The notes beneath the pieces were generated by a model that saw only the letters and a program-made list of their open reading frames with translations, had not been told where the DNA came from and searched no databases. From Acinetobacter suaedae (GTDB taxonomy: Bacteria; Pseudomonadota; Gammaproteobacteria; Pseudomonadales; Moraxellaceae), in contig NZ_CP043909.1 of NCBI RefSeq assembly GCF_008630915.1, positions 1,240,001 through 1,304,000 on the forward strand: a stretch of DNA of 64,000 nt, given 5' to 3'. The position numbers were made by a program, and so were the translations under genes. Position 1 is the stretch's first letter, and every line of letters starts with the position of its first letter. Below are positions 54,126 through 63,576 of the stretch, in pieces.

Positions 54126-54755
54126 ATGAACGCGTGGAATTTTCAGGAATTGAAAGAAACCCCATCACAAACAGGTGGTCCTTATGTACATATTGGTTTG
54201 TTACCACAACAAGCCAATATCGAAGTGTTTGAACACAATTTTAACAATCAGTTGGTGAGTGAAAAAACGCAAGGTCAGCGTATTCGTCTTGAAGGACAAG
54301 TATTTGACGGACTAGGTTTGCCATTAAGAGACGTGTTGTTGGAAATTTGGCAAGCCGATGCCAATGGTGTTTACCCAAGCCAAGCGGATACGCAAGGTAA
54401 GTCTGTTGATCCAAACTTTTTAGGTTGGGGACGCACGGGTGCAAACTTTGAAACAGGTTTTTGGAGTTTCAACACCATCAAACCGGGTGCAGTAGCAGGT
54501 CGTAAAGGCACAACCCAAGCGCCGCATATTGCGGTGGTTGTATTTGCGCGTGGCATCAATCTTGGTTTGCATACTCGTATTTATTTTGATGATGAAGTTG
54601 AAGCAAATGCCAATGATCCGATTCTAAACAGCATTGAGTGGGCGACTCGTCGTCAAACCCTAATTGCAAAACGCACAGAAGTGGATGGTGAAGTGGTGTA
54701 TCGCTTTGACATTCGTATCCAAGGCGAAGATGAAACAGTGTTTTTTGATATTTAA
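54126..54755 (+). CDS. pcaG: Protocatechuate 3,4-dioxygenase alpha subunit
   Basis: The 209-residue product has QTGGPYVHIGLLP, GLPLRDVLLEIWQADANGVYPSQ and KPGAVAGRKGTTQAPHIAVVVFARGINLGLHTRIYFDDE. It shares the intradiol dioxygenase fold with PcaH but lacks the iron tyrosines, as expected for alpha subunits. GGAG precedes the ATG, and pcaH ends 12 bp upstream. Confidence 0.96.
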   Translation: MNAWNFQELKETPSQTGGPYVHIGLLPQQANIEVFEHNFNNQLVSEKTQGQRIRLEGQVFDGLGLPLRDVLLEIWQADANGVYPSQADTQGKSVDPNFLGWGRTGANFETGFWSFNTIKPGAVAGRKGTTQAPHIAVVVFARGINLGLHTRIYFDDEVEANANDPILNSIEWATRRQTLIAKRTEVDGEVVYRFDIRIQGEDETVFFDI

Positions 54756-54826
54756 AGTTTTTAAATTTTAACTGAATAACCAATGATTGCTTGTTCTTGT
54801 GAAAGACAGGCAATCCATTAAGGACG

Positions 54827-55672
54827 ATGATGATGAAAATGAAAACACTGGCAGCATTAACGCTGCTTGTTTACCCTTTATTTACGGTTCAAATGGCATA
54901 CGCTCAAGAAAATGTTCATAGCCCAGTTCAATTGGCTGAGCTTGCCAAGTCACCAGTTAAAACGATTGTACCGATTACTGCAAAAACTAAAGAACAAGCG
55001 ATCGCTCAAGCTAAAGTGATTGCAGCCAATCAAGATGCAGATCTAGCAGAATTTCGTATTGATCTGCTCGATTTTGCTGCTGATACCAAACAGGTAATTG
55101 CTTTAGGACACGAATTAAAAAAGGTATTAGGTAATAAACCAGTGATCGCGACCATTCGTACCCATAACGAAGGTGGCCAACTCACTATTAGCGATGCTGA
55201 TTATGGCAAGACCTATCAAGCCTATTTAAAACAGCCTTTTATGGACATGCTGGATGTTGAAATGTTCCGTGATCAGCAGGTCGTCAAAAATACAGTTCAA
55301 TTGGCACATGATAAAAAAGTACTGATCGTGATGTCGAATCATGATTTTAAGAAAACGCCAAGTGAAGATGAAATTGTTAAACGTTTACTGCAACAAGATG
55401 AGCTTGGTGCAGATATTTTAAAAATCGCAGTGATGCCACAAAGCAAACAAGATGTTTTCACCTTGATGAATGCGACATTAAAAGTCAGCCAACAATCTAA
55501 AAAACCATTGCTGACAATGTCGATGGGCAAACTAGGCACAATTTCACGTATTGCGACAGCCAATATGGGGGGCAGTTTTAGCTTCGGCATGATTGGTGAA
55601 GCATCAGCACCCGGTCAAATTGATGTGACCCAATTGAAACAGCTGTTAAAAACAGTGCAGCCGACAGAATAA
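54827..55672 (+). CDS. quiB: 3-dehydroquinate dehydratase type I, exported (catabolic)
   Basis: The frame begins with ATGATGATG (54827, 54830, 54833); AAGGA lies so close that the third ATG may be used. The 281-residue product has a signal peptide (MKTLAALTLLVYPLFTVQMAYA) and a type I dehydroquinase barrel with EFRIDLLDF, TIRTHNEGG, a catalytic histidine in MSNHDF and a Schiff-base lysine in LKIAVMP. It dehydrates 3-dehydroquinate to 3-dehydroshikimate. The signal peptide places it in the periplasm. Confidence 0.93.
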   Translation: MMMKMKTLAALTLLVYPLFTVQMAYAQENVHSPVQLAELAKSPVKTIVPITAKTKEQAIAQAKVIAANQDADLAEFRIDLLDFAADTKQVIALGHELKKVLGNKPVIATIRTHNEGGQLTISDADYGKTYQAYLKQPFMDMLDVEMFRDQQVVKNTVQLAHDKKVLIVMSNHDFKKTPSEDEIVKRLLQQDELGADILKIAVMPQSKQDVFTLMNATLKVSQQSKKPLLTMSMGKLGTISRIATANMGGSFSFGMIGEASAPGQIDVTQLKQLLKTVQPTE

Positions 55673-55690
55673 TTGAAAAGGATTTTTAAA

Positions 55691-57151
55691 ATGAAAGTTA
55701 TTTCTTTACGTTTAAGCGCGCTCGCAATCGGTTTAGCAGTATCAGGTATGGCAGCAGCTGAAACTTACATCGTAGACCGTTATCAGGATGACACTGAAAA
55801 AGGTTCACTGCGTTGGGCGATTGAACAAGCCAATAGCAAGCCGACAGAAGCCAGCGAGATTCTAATTCAGGCAGTAGGGAAAGCACCTTATGCCATCAAG
55901 GTAAATAGCCCACTTCCTGAAATTAAAGCACCAGTCAAAATCATTGGTACGCAATGGACGAAAACAGGCGAACATATCGCTATTGATGGTTCAAATTATA
56001 TTAAAGGTCGTGGCGTTGAGGCGTGTCCCGGCGCTGTAGAAGGGCAATATGGGACGAATGTACGTACAACCACTTTACCGGGAATTGTGCTACGTGACAT
56101 TAATAATGTGACCATCCAAGGTTTAGAAATTCGTCATTTTTGTATCGGTATCTTGATGAATCGTGCCAGTAATAACCTGATTCAACATAACCGCATTATG
56201 CATAACTATGGTGGTGCGGGCGTGATGTTGACTGGCGATGATGGCAAGGGCAATCCAACAGCAACCACCACCAATAACAACAAAGTTCTTAATAACTATT
56301 TCCAAGACAATGGTGATGGATTAGAGCTAACCCGTGGTGCTGCATTTAATTTAGTTGCGAATAACCATTTTATTTCAACTTCAGCAAATCCAGAGCCATC
56401 ACAAGGGATTGAAATCCTTTGGGGTAATGACAATGCAGTGGTAGGCAACAAGTTTGAAAATTATTCAGATGGTTTACAGATTAATTGGGGCAAACGTAAC
56501 TATATCGCCTATAACGAGCTAACCAATAACTCATTAGGATTTAACCTAACTGGGGACGGTAATATTTTAGATAGCAATAAAATTCATGGCAATCGTATTG
56601 GAATTGCGATCCGTTCTGAAAAAGATGCCAATGCGCGTATCACACTAACAAAAAATCAAATTTGGAATAATGCGAAGGATATTAAACGCTGTGAAGCAGG
56701 CGGAAGCTGTGAACCAAACCAACGTTTAGGTGCAATCACTTTTGATATTCCTGGATTAGAGCATGCACATTTTGTGGGTTCTCGTGGGCATGGTGTCAAG
56801 ATTGATCCTGCAAATCTACAAAAAACTTGTCAGCAGCCAAATGAACAAGGTTGTAATCCACAACCAAACCAAGCCATTCAATCACCAAAACTGACACTCT
56901 CAAAAGGTCAACTTGCTGTTGAAGTAAAAGGACAACCAAATCAGCGTTATCAAGTCGAATTTTTTGGAAACTCGGTCGCTAGTTCAAATGAAGCTGAACT
57001 TTATTTAGGTTCAGCGATTGCTGTTACCAACGCTCAAGGTGTAGCAAAAGTTTCATGGAAACCAACTGCTCAAGTTGCCTCTATAACTGCCAATGTGACG
57101 GATCATTTAGGCGCTACATCTGAACTGAGTTCAGCCGTGCGAGTCAAATAA
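55691..57151 (+). CDS. quiC: 3-dehydroshikimate dehydratase, exported
   Basis: I start at ATG 55691, 8 bases after AAGGA. The 486-residue product has a signal peptide (MKVISLRLSALAIGLAVSGMAAA) and a long parallel beta-helix visible as repeated N-rich turns (NNVTIQGLEIRHFCIGILMNRASNNLIQHNRIMHN and similar). A C-terminal beta domain follows. It converts 3-dehydroshikimate to protocatechuate. The call depends on operon position as much as sequence, since beta-helix dehydroshikimate dehydratases differ from the better known TIM-barrel type. Confidence 0.9.
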   Translation: MKVISLRLSALAIGLAVSGMAAAETYIVDRYQDDTEKGSLRWAIEQANSKPTEASEILIQAVGKAPYAIKVNSPLPEIKAPVKIIGTQWTKTGEHIAIDGSNYIKGRGVEACPGAVEGQYGTNVRTTTLPGIVLRDINNVTIQGLEIRHFCIGILMNRASNNLIQHNRIMHNYGGAGVMLTGDDGKGNPTATTTNNNKVLNNYFQDNGDGLELTRGAAFNLVANNHFISTSANPEPSQGIEILWGNDNAVVGNKFENYSDGLQINWGKRNYIAYNELTNNSLGFNLTGDGNILDSNKIHGNRIGIAIRSEKDANARITLTKNQIWNNAKDIKRCEAGGSCEPNQRLGAITFDIPGLEHAHFVGSRGHGVKIDPANLQKTCQQPNEQGCNPQPNQAIQSPKLTLSKGQLAVEVKGQPNQRYQVEFFGNSVASSNEAELYLGSAIAVTNAQGVAKVSWKPTAQVASITANVTDHLGATSELSSAVRVK

Positions 57152-57157
57152 CAATAA

Positions 57158-57185
57158 AAGTAGCACCTTTCATGGGGTGCTACTT
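57158..57185 (+). terminator. Intercistronic hairpin between quiC and quiX
   Basis: Stem AAGTAGCACC/GGTGCTACTT (57158-57167/57176-57185) without a strong T run. It may attenuate transcription or protect the upstream mRNA. Confidence 0.5.
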
Positions 57186-57209
57186 AGTAGAAAGACAAGG
57201 AATTTATCG

Positions 57210-58538
57210 ATGAAACAGCATTCACTTTTATTTAAAACGACGTTACTGACATTTTCAATTTTATCTGTACAGCATGCTTTAGCCGATCAACCGTGGACAC
57301 AAGATCGTCAATGGTTATTGGGTGATTGGAATGGCCAACGCCAACAACTGGAACAAGAGGGTTATAAGTTTACCGCATCGATCATGAGTCAAGCAGCGAC
57401 CAATTTGGATGGTGGTTATAACGATAGCAATAGTTTTGAGAATGCTGCACAACTTTCTTTAGGTGCAAATTTTGATTTAAATAAAATACTCGGTTGGGAA
57501 GATACCACGGCAAATATTTTAATTACCAAGCGTGATGGTAATGCTCTGACTTTGGAAAGGATTAAAGACCCACGCTCAAGTGCATTAAGCAACTCGCAAG
57601 AAATCTATGGTCGCGGCAAAATCTGGCGTTTATCGCAGGCATGGATTAAAACAGGTTTTGTTGATAATACGGTTCAATTCAAAATTGGTCGAATGGGCAT
57701 GTCTGAGAACTTTAATGGTTCTCAATGTGAGTTCCAAAATTTATTGTTATGTGGAAGCCAACTCGGTAAATCGATCGGCTCGATTTGGTACAACTTACCT
57801 GTTGGCTTGTGGGGCGCAAATGTGAAATACCAGTTTGCACCTGAGTGGACGCTCGGTGTAGGTGTTTATGAAGTTAATCCTGATAACGTTAAAACCGATA
57901 AAAATAGTGATGGTTTTAACTTGGATATGAATAATGTCAAAGGGGCAACTATTCCAGTAGAACTGGCTTGGAAACCTAAACTGGCAGCCTTTAATGGTTT
58001 GGCAGGTGAATATAAAGTTGGTGCACTTTATTCAACTGCTGAGGCAAATGACATCGCGATTGCAGATAAAGTGCATGATAGCAAACATAGCTTTTGGCTT
58101 AATGCTCAACAAAAGTTAACACAGAAAGGCGATGATCCAAAACGTGGTTTATATGCCAGTGTTAATGTCGTCGTAAACGATAAAGAAACAACAGCAGTTC
58201 GAAGTACGCAACAACTTGCACTTTGGTACAAAGGTGCTTTTGATCAACGACCAAATGACTCGATTGGTTTGGGGATCGCAAATTACATAGTCAATGATCG
58301 TTATAAAGATCGTCAAATCGATATCAATCATAGTCGTGGTTACGACCAATATGATGCATTCGCAGCAGATTATGTTCCTGTTCAACGAGATGAGCTCAAT
58401 GTTGAATTGAACTATACCTATCAATGGTCACCAGCAATTATGTTACGACCAAATCTACAATATATCCATCAACCTGCGGGTGTGAAAGAGGTGGATGATG
58501 CTTGGGTTGCTGGATTGAGCATGCGAGTGAATTTTTAA
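57210..58538 (+). CDS. quiX: OprB-type porin of the quinate operon
   Basis: I start at ATG 57210, with ACAAGGAA upstream; the frame is open to 57177. The 442-residue product has a signal peptide (cleavage near ALA/DQPW) and a carbohydrate-selective porin (OprB) pattern: WLLGDWNGQRQQLEQEGYKF, alternating amphipathic strands and a C-terminal strand ending in MRVNF with terminal Phe, the outer-membrane assembly signal. It should let quinate and shikimate through the outer membrane. Confidence 0.92.
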   Translation: MKQHSLLFKTTLLTFSILSVQHALADQPWTQDRQWLLGDWNGQRQQLEQEGYKFTASIMSQAATNLDGGYNDSNSFENAAQLSLGANFDLNKILGWEDTTANILITKRDGNALTLERIKDPRSSALSNSQEIYGRGKIWRLSQAWIKTGFVDNTVQFKIGRMGMSENFNGSQCEFQNLLLCGSQLGKSIGSIWYNLPVGLWGANVKYQFAPEWTLGVGVYEVNPDNVKTDKNSDGFNLDMNNVKGATIPVELAWKPKLAAFNGLAGEYKVGALYSTAEANDIAIADKVHDSKHSFWLNAQQKLTQKGDDPKRGLYASVNVVVNDKETTAVRSTQQLALWYKGAFDQRPNDSIGLGIANYIVNDRYKDRQIDINHSRGYDQYDAFAADYVPVQRDELNVELNYTYQWSPAIMLRPNLQYIHQPAGVKEVDDAWVAGLSMRVNF

Positions 58539-58555
58539 TTTAGGAGTATGACCCC

Positions 58556-60979
58556 ATGTCAGAATCTACCAACAGTCATACCATATTAAAAATATGGTGC
58601 TTCGTCTTAGGTCTAGCTTTATTGCTTACTGGACTATTTTTCACTGTAGGCGGCGCTAAGCTCGTCTCACTTGGCGGTTCATGGTATTTCATCATTGCAG
58701 GACTATTCACCCTAGCATCTGCGATTTTTATTTTTAAGAAGAAAGCACTGGGTGTTTGGTTATTTGCGATCGTTTTTGTCGGTACAGTTATTTGGTCTTT
58801 GATTGATGCAGGTTGGGAATTTTGGCCGCTATTCTCGCGCCTAATGTTTCCAGCAGGTATTTTTGCTGCATTGATGTTTACCCTGCCATCAATTCGCCGT
58901 TATCAATTTCAGACAGGTGCGGATTTACCTGCTTATGCTGTAGGCGCATTGACTGTTGTTGGTATGATCATTGGTTTTTATCAAATGTTCCAACCCCATC
59001 CAACCGTTGCTGCATCGGGACAACAATTACCGTTGGTGCCTGTTCAAACAGATATGAAGCAAACCAATTGGCAACATTATGGTCAAGATGCAGGAGGGAG
59101 TCGCTTCGCAGCTTTAGATCAAATTACCCGTGACAATGTCCATCAGTTAAAAGAAGCATGGCGCTTTCGTACAGGTGATTTTACAACGGGTTCGGGCAAT
59201 GGTGCAGAAGATCAAATGACACCATTGCAAGTTGGAAATAAAGTCTTTTTATGTACACCACATAACAATATTTTTGCTTTAGAAGCAGATTCTGGTAAAC
59301 AAATCTGGAAGGCAGAGGTTAACTCCAAGGCGGATGCTTGGGAACGTTGTCGCGGTGTTGCTTATTTCGATACAACTCAACCCATTCAACAACCAAGTTT
59401 AGCGGGTGCTACACCTATACAAACGGTTGCAACCAATACTGCATGTTTACGTCGTGTTTATACCAATACTCCTGATGGACGTTTAATCGCGGTGAATGCG
59501 GATACGGGAGAGCGTTGTAAAGATTTTGGCGTGGAGGGTACAGTTGATTTACATAAAGGATTAGGTGAGGGCACCAAAGCACCTCGTTTCCAAGTTACCT
59601 CAGCACCAACGGTGGCAGGATCAGTCTTAGTTGTAGGTAGTCGTATTGCTGATAACTTTGCTGCAGACATGCCGGGTGGGGTAATCCGTGCATACGATGT
59701 CATTACAGGTGAATTGCGTTGGGTATTTGATCCACGTAATCCTGATCCAAATTATATGCTTAAAGAAGGTGAGATATATAAGCGGAGTTCTGCTAACGCA
59801 TGGGCTGCATTATCTTATGATCCTGAGATGAATACCGTATTTTTGCCAATGGGTAGCTCATCTGTTGATGTGTGGGGAGGTAATCGCCAACCTTTGGATC
59901 ATAAATACAATTCATCAGTATTGGCTTTAGATGCAACCACAGGTAAAGAGAAATGGGTTTATCAAACTGTCCATAATGATTTATGGGATTTTGATTTGCC
60001 GATGCAACCGAGTCTTGTTGATTTCCCAATGACGGACGGAACAAATAAGCCTGCGGTGGTAATTGGAACAAAATCAGGTCAGTTCTTTGTTCTTGATCGG
60101 CTAACAGGCCAACCTTTAACAAAAGTGATTGAGCAGCCTGTTAAACCTGCCGATATTCCTAATGAGCAATATAGCCCGACGCAACCTCGTTCAGTAGAAA
60201 TGCCGCAAATTGGCAATCAAACAATTACTGAATCGGATATGTGGGGCGCGACACCATTTGATCAACTGATGTGTCGTATTAGCTTTAAATCTATGCGTTA
60301 CGAAGGTTTATTTACCGCACCAGGAACAGATGTATCTTTAAGTTTTCCGGGTTCTTTGGGGGGGATGAATTGGGGAAGTATCGCGTTTGATCCAAGTCAT
60401 CAATACATGTTTGTGAATGATATGCGTCTGGGTTTATGGATTCAGTTGATTAAACAAACACCTGAAGATTTGGCACTTGAAGCAAGTGGTGGAGAGAAAG
60501 TCAACACTGGAATGGGCGCCGTTCCAATGAAAGGGACACCTTATAAAGTAAATAAAGATCGTTTCTGGTCTAAATTCAATATCCCATGCCAAAAACCACC
60601 GTACGGTACAATGACAGCCATTGATATGCGGACACGTCAAATTGCTTGGCAAGTACCAATGGGAACAGTTGAAGATACAGGACCTATGGGCATCAAAATG
60701 GGGCTTAAAGCACCAATTGGAATGCCAACGATTGGAGGGCCAATGGCAACCCAAGGTGGTTTAGTATTCTTTGCTGCGACTCAAGACTATTATTTACGTG
60801 CGCTTGATTCATCAACAGGGAAAGAGTTATGGAAATCTCGTTTACCAGTCGGTAGCCAAGGTACGCCGATTAGTTATGTTTCACCTAAAAATGGTAAACA
60901 GTATGTGATGATCACAGCAGGCGGTGCACGACAATCTCCTGATCATGGTGATTATGTGATTGCATATAGCCTAGATTAA
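58556..60979 (+). CDS. quiA: Quinate/shikimate dehydrogenase, PQQ-dependent, membrane-bound
   Basis: The 807-residue product has five N-terminal membrane helices (about 10-150) and a periplasmic eight-bladed PQQ propeller. Motifs include WQHYGQDAGGSRFAALDQIT, VGNKVFLCTPHNNIFALEADSGKQIWK, VYQTVHNDLWDFDLPMQPSLVD, SLGGMNWGSIAFDP and YLRALDSSTGKELWKSRLPVGSQGTPISY. It oxidises quinate and shikimate at the outer face of the inner membrane and passes electrons to ubiquinone. It is the last gene of the operon, closed by the terminator at 60996. Confidence 0.95.
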   Translation: MSESTNSHTILKIWCFVLGLALLLTGLFFTVGGAKLVSLGGSWYFIIAGLFTLASAIFIFKKKALGVWLFAIVFVGTVIWSLIDAGWEFWPLFSRLMFPAGIFAALMFTLPSIRRYQFQTGADLPAYAVGALTVVGMIIGFYQMFQPHPTVAASGQQLPLVPVQTDMKQTNWQHYGQDAGGSRFAALDQITRDNVHQLKEAWRFRTGDFTTGSGNGAEDQMTPLQVGNKVFLCTPHNNIFALEADSGKQIWKAEVNSKADAWERCRGVAYFDTTQPIQQPSLAGATPIQTVATNTACLRRVYTNTPDGRLIAVNADTGERCKDFGVEGTVDLHKGLGEGTKAPRFQVTSAPTVAGSVLVVGSRIADNFAADMPGGVIRAYDVITGELRWVFDPRNPDPNYMLKEGEIYKRSSANAWAALSYDPEMNTVFLPMGSSSVDVWGGNRQPLDHKYNSSVLALDATTGKEKWVYQTVHNDLWDFDLPMQPSLVDFPMTDGTNKPAVVIGTKSGQFFVLDRLTGQPLTKVIEQPVKPADIPNEQYSPTQPRSVEMPQIGNQTITESDMWGATPFDQLMCRISFKSMRYEGLFTAPGTDVSLSFPGSLGGMNWGSIAFDPSHQYMFVNDMRLGLWIQLIKQTPEDLALEASGGEKVNTGMGAVPMKGTPYKVNKDRFWSKFNIPCQKPPYGTMTAIDMRTRQIAWQVPMGTVEDTGPMGIKMGLKAPIGMPTIGGPMATQGGLVFFAATQDYYLRALDSSTGKELWKSRLPVGSQGTPISYVSPKNGKQYVMITAGGARQSPDHGDYVIAYSLD

Positions 60980-60995
60980 GTTCAATTCAATCTTT

Positions 60996-61034
60996 AAAAA
61001 GCTGCAATAGGTTAACTGTTGCAGCTTTTTTTAT
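60996..61034 (+). terminator. Terminator of the pca-qui operon
   Basis: Stem AAAAAGCTGCAA/TTGCAGCTTTTT (60996-61007/61019-61030) followed by more T. Confidence 0.9.
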
Positions 61035-61132
61035 TTTACGATTCAAACATTATTCTTAAATTGGCACATTCATTGCTTAATATAAATAGATCTGGTCTGA
61101 CCAGTCTGACATTGGTGCAAGTTGGAGCAAAC

Positions 61133-61633
61133 ATGGATTTGGAACAATTCAATTCATTAAATAATGAGCAGGCATTTGAAGCATTAAAATCATGCGTTCA
61201 TATTCAATCATGGATTCAGAGCATTATTCAGCAACGGCCTTTTGGTTCAGTTGATGAGTTATATCAAACGGCTGCTTTACAGGCTCAAACATGGCAATGG
61301 TCAGAAATATCAGAAGCGCTTGCGCAACATCCACGAATTGGTGAAAAAAAAGCTGCTACGACTTTATCGGAAAGAGAGCAGCAGTTTTCACAAAAAGAAC
61401 AGGCTCAGCTTGGTGCAGATCAAGATATTCAACAAGCACTGTATCAGGGCAATTTAGCTTATGAGCACAAATTTGGTCATATTTTTTTAATTCGTGCTGC
61501 AGGGCGTTCAGGAACTGAAATGCTCGCAGAAATTAATCGACGTTTAGAAAACTCAGTTGAGTTGGAGCAGTTCGAAGTCAAACAACAACTCAGTGAAATC
61601 GCGTTAATCCGTTTAAAGCAGGAGATTCAATAA
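61133..61633 (+). CDS. uraD: OHCU decarboxylase of uric acid breakdown
   Basis: The start at 61133 has GGAGC upstream; the open frame reaches 61019 through the terminator and is not credible there. The 166-residue helical product has the OHCU decarboxylase pattern: catalytic histidine in LAQHPRIGEK, then LGADQDIQQALYQGNLAYEHKFGHIFLIRAAGRSGTEMLAEINRRLEN. It decarboxylates 2-oxo-4-hydroxy-4-carboxy-5-ureidoimidazoline to S-allantoin. Its stop overlaps the uraH start by 1 bp. Confidence 0.92.
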   Translation: MDLEQFNSLNNEQAFEALKSCVHIQSWIQSIIQQRPFGSVDELYQTAALQAQTWQWSEISEALAQHPRIGEKKAATTLSEREQQFSQKEQAQLGADQDIQQALYQGNLAYEHKFGHIFLIRAAGRSGTEMLAEINRRLENSVELEQFEVKQQLSEIALIRLKQEIQ

Positions 61634-61968
61634 TGGCGGGTATAAGTACACACATCCTAAATGCTTCATTGGGTAAACCTGCTGCGGGGGTTTTCGTTGA
61701 ATTATTTAAGCAAACCTCCCAAGGTGATGTATCGGTGGATAAACAATTAACCGATGCGGATGGTCGTATTAAAGCATTCGCTATTGATTCATTTACACCA
61801 GGCAATTATCAGCTCATTTTTCACATTGCCGATTACTTTCAATCTATGGAGGTTGAAAGCTTTTATCCGAGAGTATGTATCGATTTCAAGGTAAGCGAAA
61901 TTCAACAACATTATCACGTGCCTTTATTGATCAGCCCATTTTCTTATTCCACCTATCGCGGTAGTTAA
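61633..61968 (+). CDS. uraH: 5-hydroxyisourate hydrolase
   Basis: The 111-residue product is a transthyretin-related protein with the N-terminal histidine motif ISTHILNASLGKPAAGVFVEL and the C-terminal signature SPFSYSTYRGS (YRGS). It hydrolyses 5-hydroxyisourate to the substrate of UraD. The gene is translationally coupled to uraD. No uricase gene is seen in the window, so the oxidation step must be encoded elsewhere. Confidence 0.95.
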   Translation: MAGISTHILNASLGKPAAGVFVELFKQTSQGDVSVDKQLTDADGRIKAFAIDSFTPGNYQLIFHIADYFQSMEVESFYPRVCIDFKVSEIQQHYHVPLLISPFSYSTYRGS

Positions 61969-62015
61969 TGACTCGCGATGTAGAAAGTATAAATTTTTAT
62001 TGAGGAAAGGCCACC

Positions 62016-63392
62016 ATGCACAACGATAAAATGCACAGTGAACCTCGTGCAACCGTTTCAGCGGAACATCAATATTTAGGAATGAATAAAAACATCATTT
62101 ATGGACTGCAACATGTGCTGACGATGTATGGTGGAATTATTGCACCACCCATCATTATTGGTGCTGCCGCAGGTTTAGATGCCTCGGAAATAGGTTTATT
62201 GGTTGCTGCTGCGCTCTTTGTCGGAGGCATTGCAACAATGTTACAAACCTTGGGCTTTAAGCATTTCGGTGCAAAACTGCCGATTGTTCAAGGAGTCTCT
62301 TTTGCAGGTGTTGCAACAATTTTGGCAATTGTCACCACAGGCGGAGGATTAGCTTCAGCATTTGGCGCAGTCATTGTTGCATCATTGATTGGTTTATTAC
62401 TGGCACCATTCTTTTCAAAAATTATTCGGTTTTTCCCTCCTGTGGTGACTGGCTGTGTAATTACCATGATTGGTATTTCTTTATTGCCCGTTGCGATTCG
62501 TTGGATGATGGGTGGCAATCCCAAAGCAGAAAATTGGGGCGATCCAGCAAATATTGGTTTAGCTGCGATGACTTTAGCGATTGTCATTATTTTCAGTATG
62601 TTAAAAAGTCAGTTAATGCGTCGTCTGGCGATTTTAATTGCGATTGTATTAGGTACGATTATCGCTTCATTGGCTGGTTTTGCAGATTTTTCCAAAGTCG
62701 CTAGCGGTTCAATGTTCGCTTTTCCTCATATCTTCCATTTCGGGATGCCTGTATTTGAATTTACTGCCATTCTTTCTATGGTAATCGTAACCTTAGTCAT
62801 TATGACTGAGACTACAGCGGACATTATCGCAATTGGTGAAATTGTTGGAAGCAAAGTTGATTCTAAACGGATTGGAGATGGTCTACGCGCTGATATGTTG
62901 TCTAGTGCAGTTGCCCCAATTTTTGGTTCATTTATGCAAACTGCATTTGCACAAAATGTGGGATTAGTTGCAATTACAGGGATTAAAAGCCGTTTTGTGG
63001 TGGCAACCGCTGGAGGGATTCTTGTGGTACTTGGACTATTACCAATCGTTGGGCGTTTAGTGGCTGCTATTCCAATGCCGGTATTAGGTGGAGCCGGTAT
63101 TGTGTTGTTTGGTACAGTGGCCGCAAGTGGTATCCGCACATTGGCAAAAGTTGATTATAACGATCATAAAAATCTGATTATTGTCGCAACCTCATTGGCA
63201 ATTGGAATGATTCCGATTGCAAACAATGAGTTCTATGCACAGTTTCCAAAATGGGTTAGTACGCTATTACATTCTGGAATTAGCTCAGCATGTATCACTG
63301 CCATTTTGCTCAATATTTTATTTAATCATTTACCTTTCGCCAAAAAATCGGTGGAAACAACCACATTACCTATTAATTCTGGCCACTCATAG
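62016..63392 (+). CDS. Nucleobase:cation symporter-2 family permease (urate/xanthine type)
   Basis: The 458-residue product has about 12-14 hydrophobic helices and the NCS2 family marks QHVLTMYGGIIAPPIIIG, FFPPVVTGCVITMIGISLLPVAIRWMMGG and the substrate region ETTADIIAIGEIVG, with QNVGLVAITGIKSR. AGGAAAGG precedes the ATG. It follows uraDH by 47 bp and probably imports uric acid or xanthine for the same pathway. The specificity cannot be read from sequence alone. Confidence 0.88.
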   Translation: MHNDKMHSEPRATVSAEHQYLGMNKNIIYGLQHVLTMYGGIIAPPIIIGAAAGLDASEIGLLVAAALFVGGIATMLQTLGFKHFGAKLPIVQGVSFAGVATILAIVTTGGGLASAFGAVIVASLIGLLLAPFFSKIIRFFPPVVTGCVITMIGISLLPVAIRWMMGGNPKAENWGDPANIGLAAMTLAIVIIFSMLKSQLMRRLAILIAIVLGTIIASLAGFADFSKVASGSMFAFPHIFHFGMPVFEFTAILSMVIVTLVIMTETTADIIAIGEIVGSKVDSKRIGDGLRADMLSSAVAPIFGSFMQTAFAQNVGLVAITGIKSRFVVATAGGILVVLGLLPIVGRLVAAIPMPVLGGAGIVLFGTVAASGIRTLAKVDYNDHKNLIIVATSLAIGMIPIANNEFYAQFPKWVSTLLHSGISSACITAILLNILFNHLPFAKKSVETTTLPINSGHS

Positions 63393-63576
63393 CTGTATAG
63401 AAGTGGCTTGATTTTCCAAATCCATCACACGTTTTAAACATCAACCATTAAAAAATTACTTATTCATTTTTGAATAGGTCTAGGGGAGCTTTTGATTTTA
63501 AAAATCAAAGGTTGGGGCTTTGACGACTTAAAAATGAATTGAGTTGATTTTTTAAATGAATCATTAGGGGAATATT

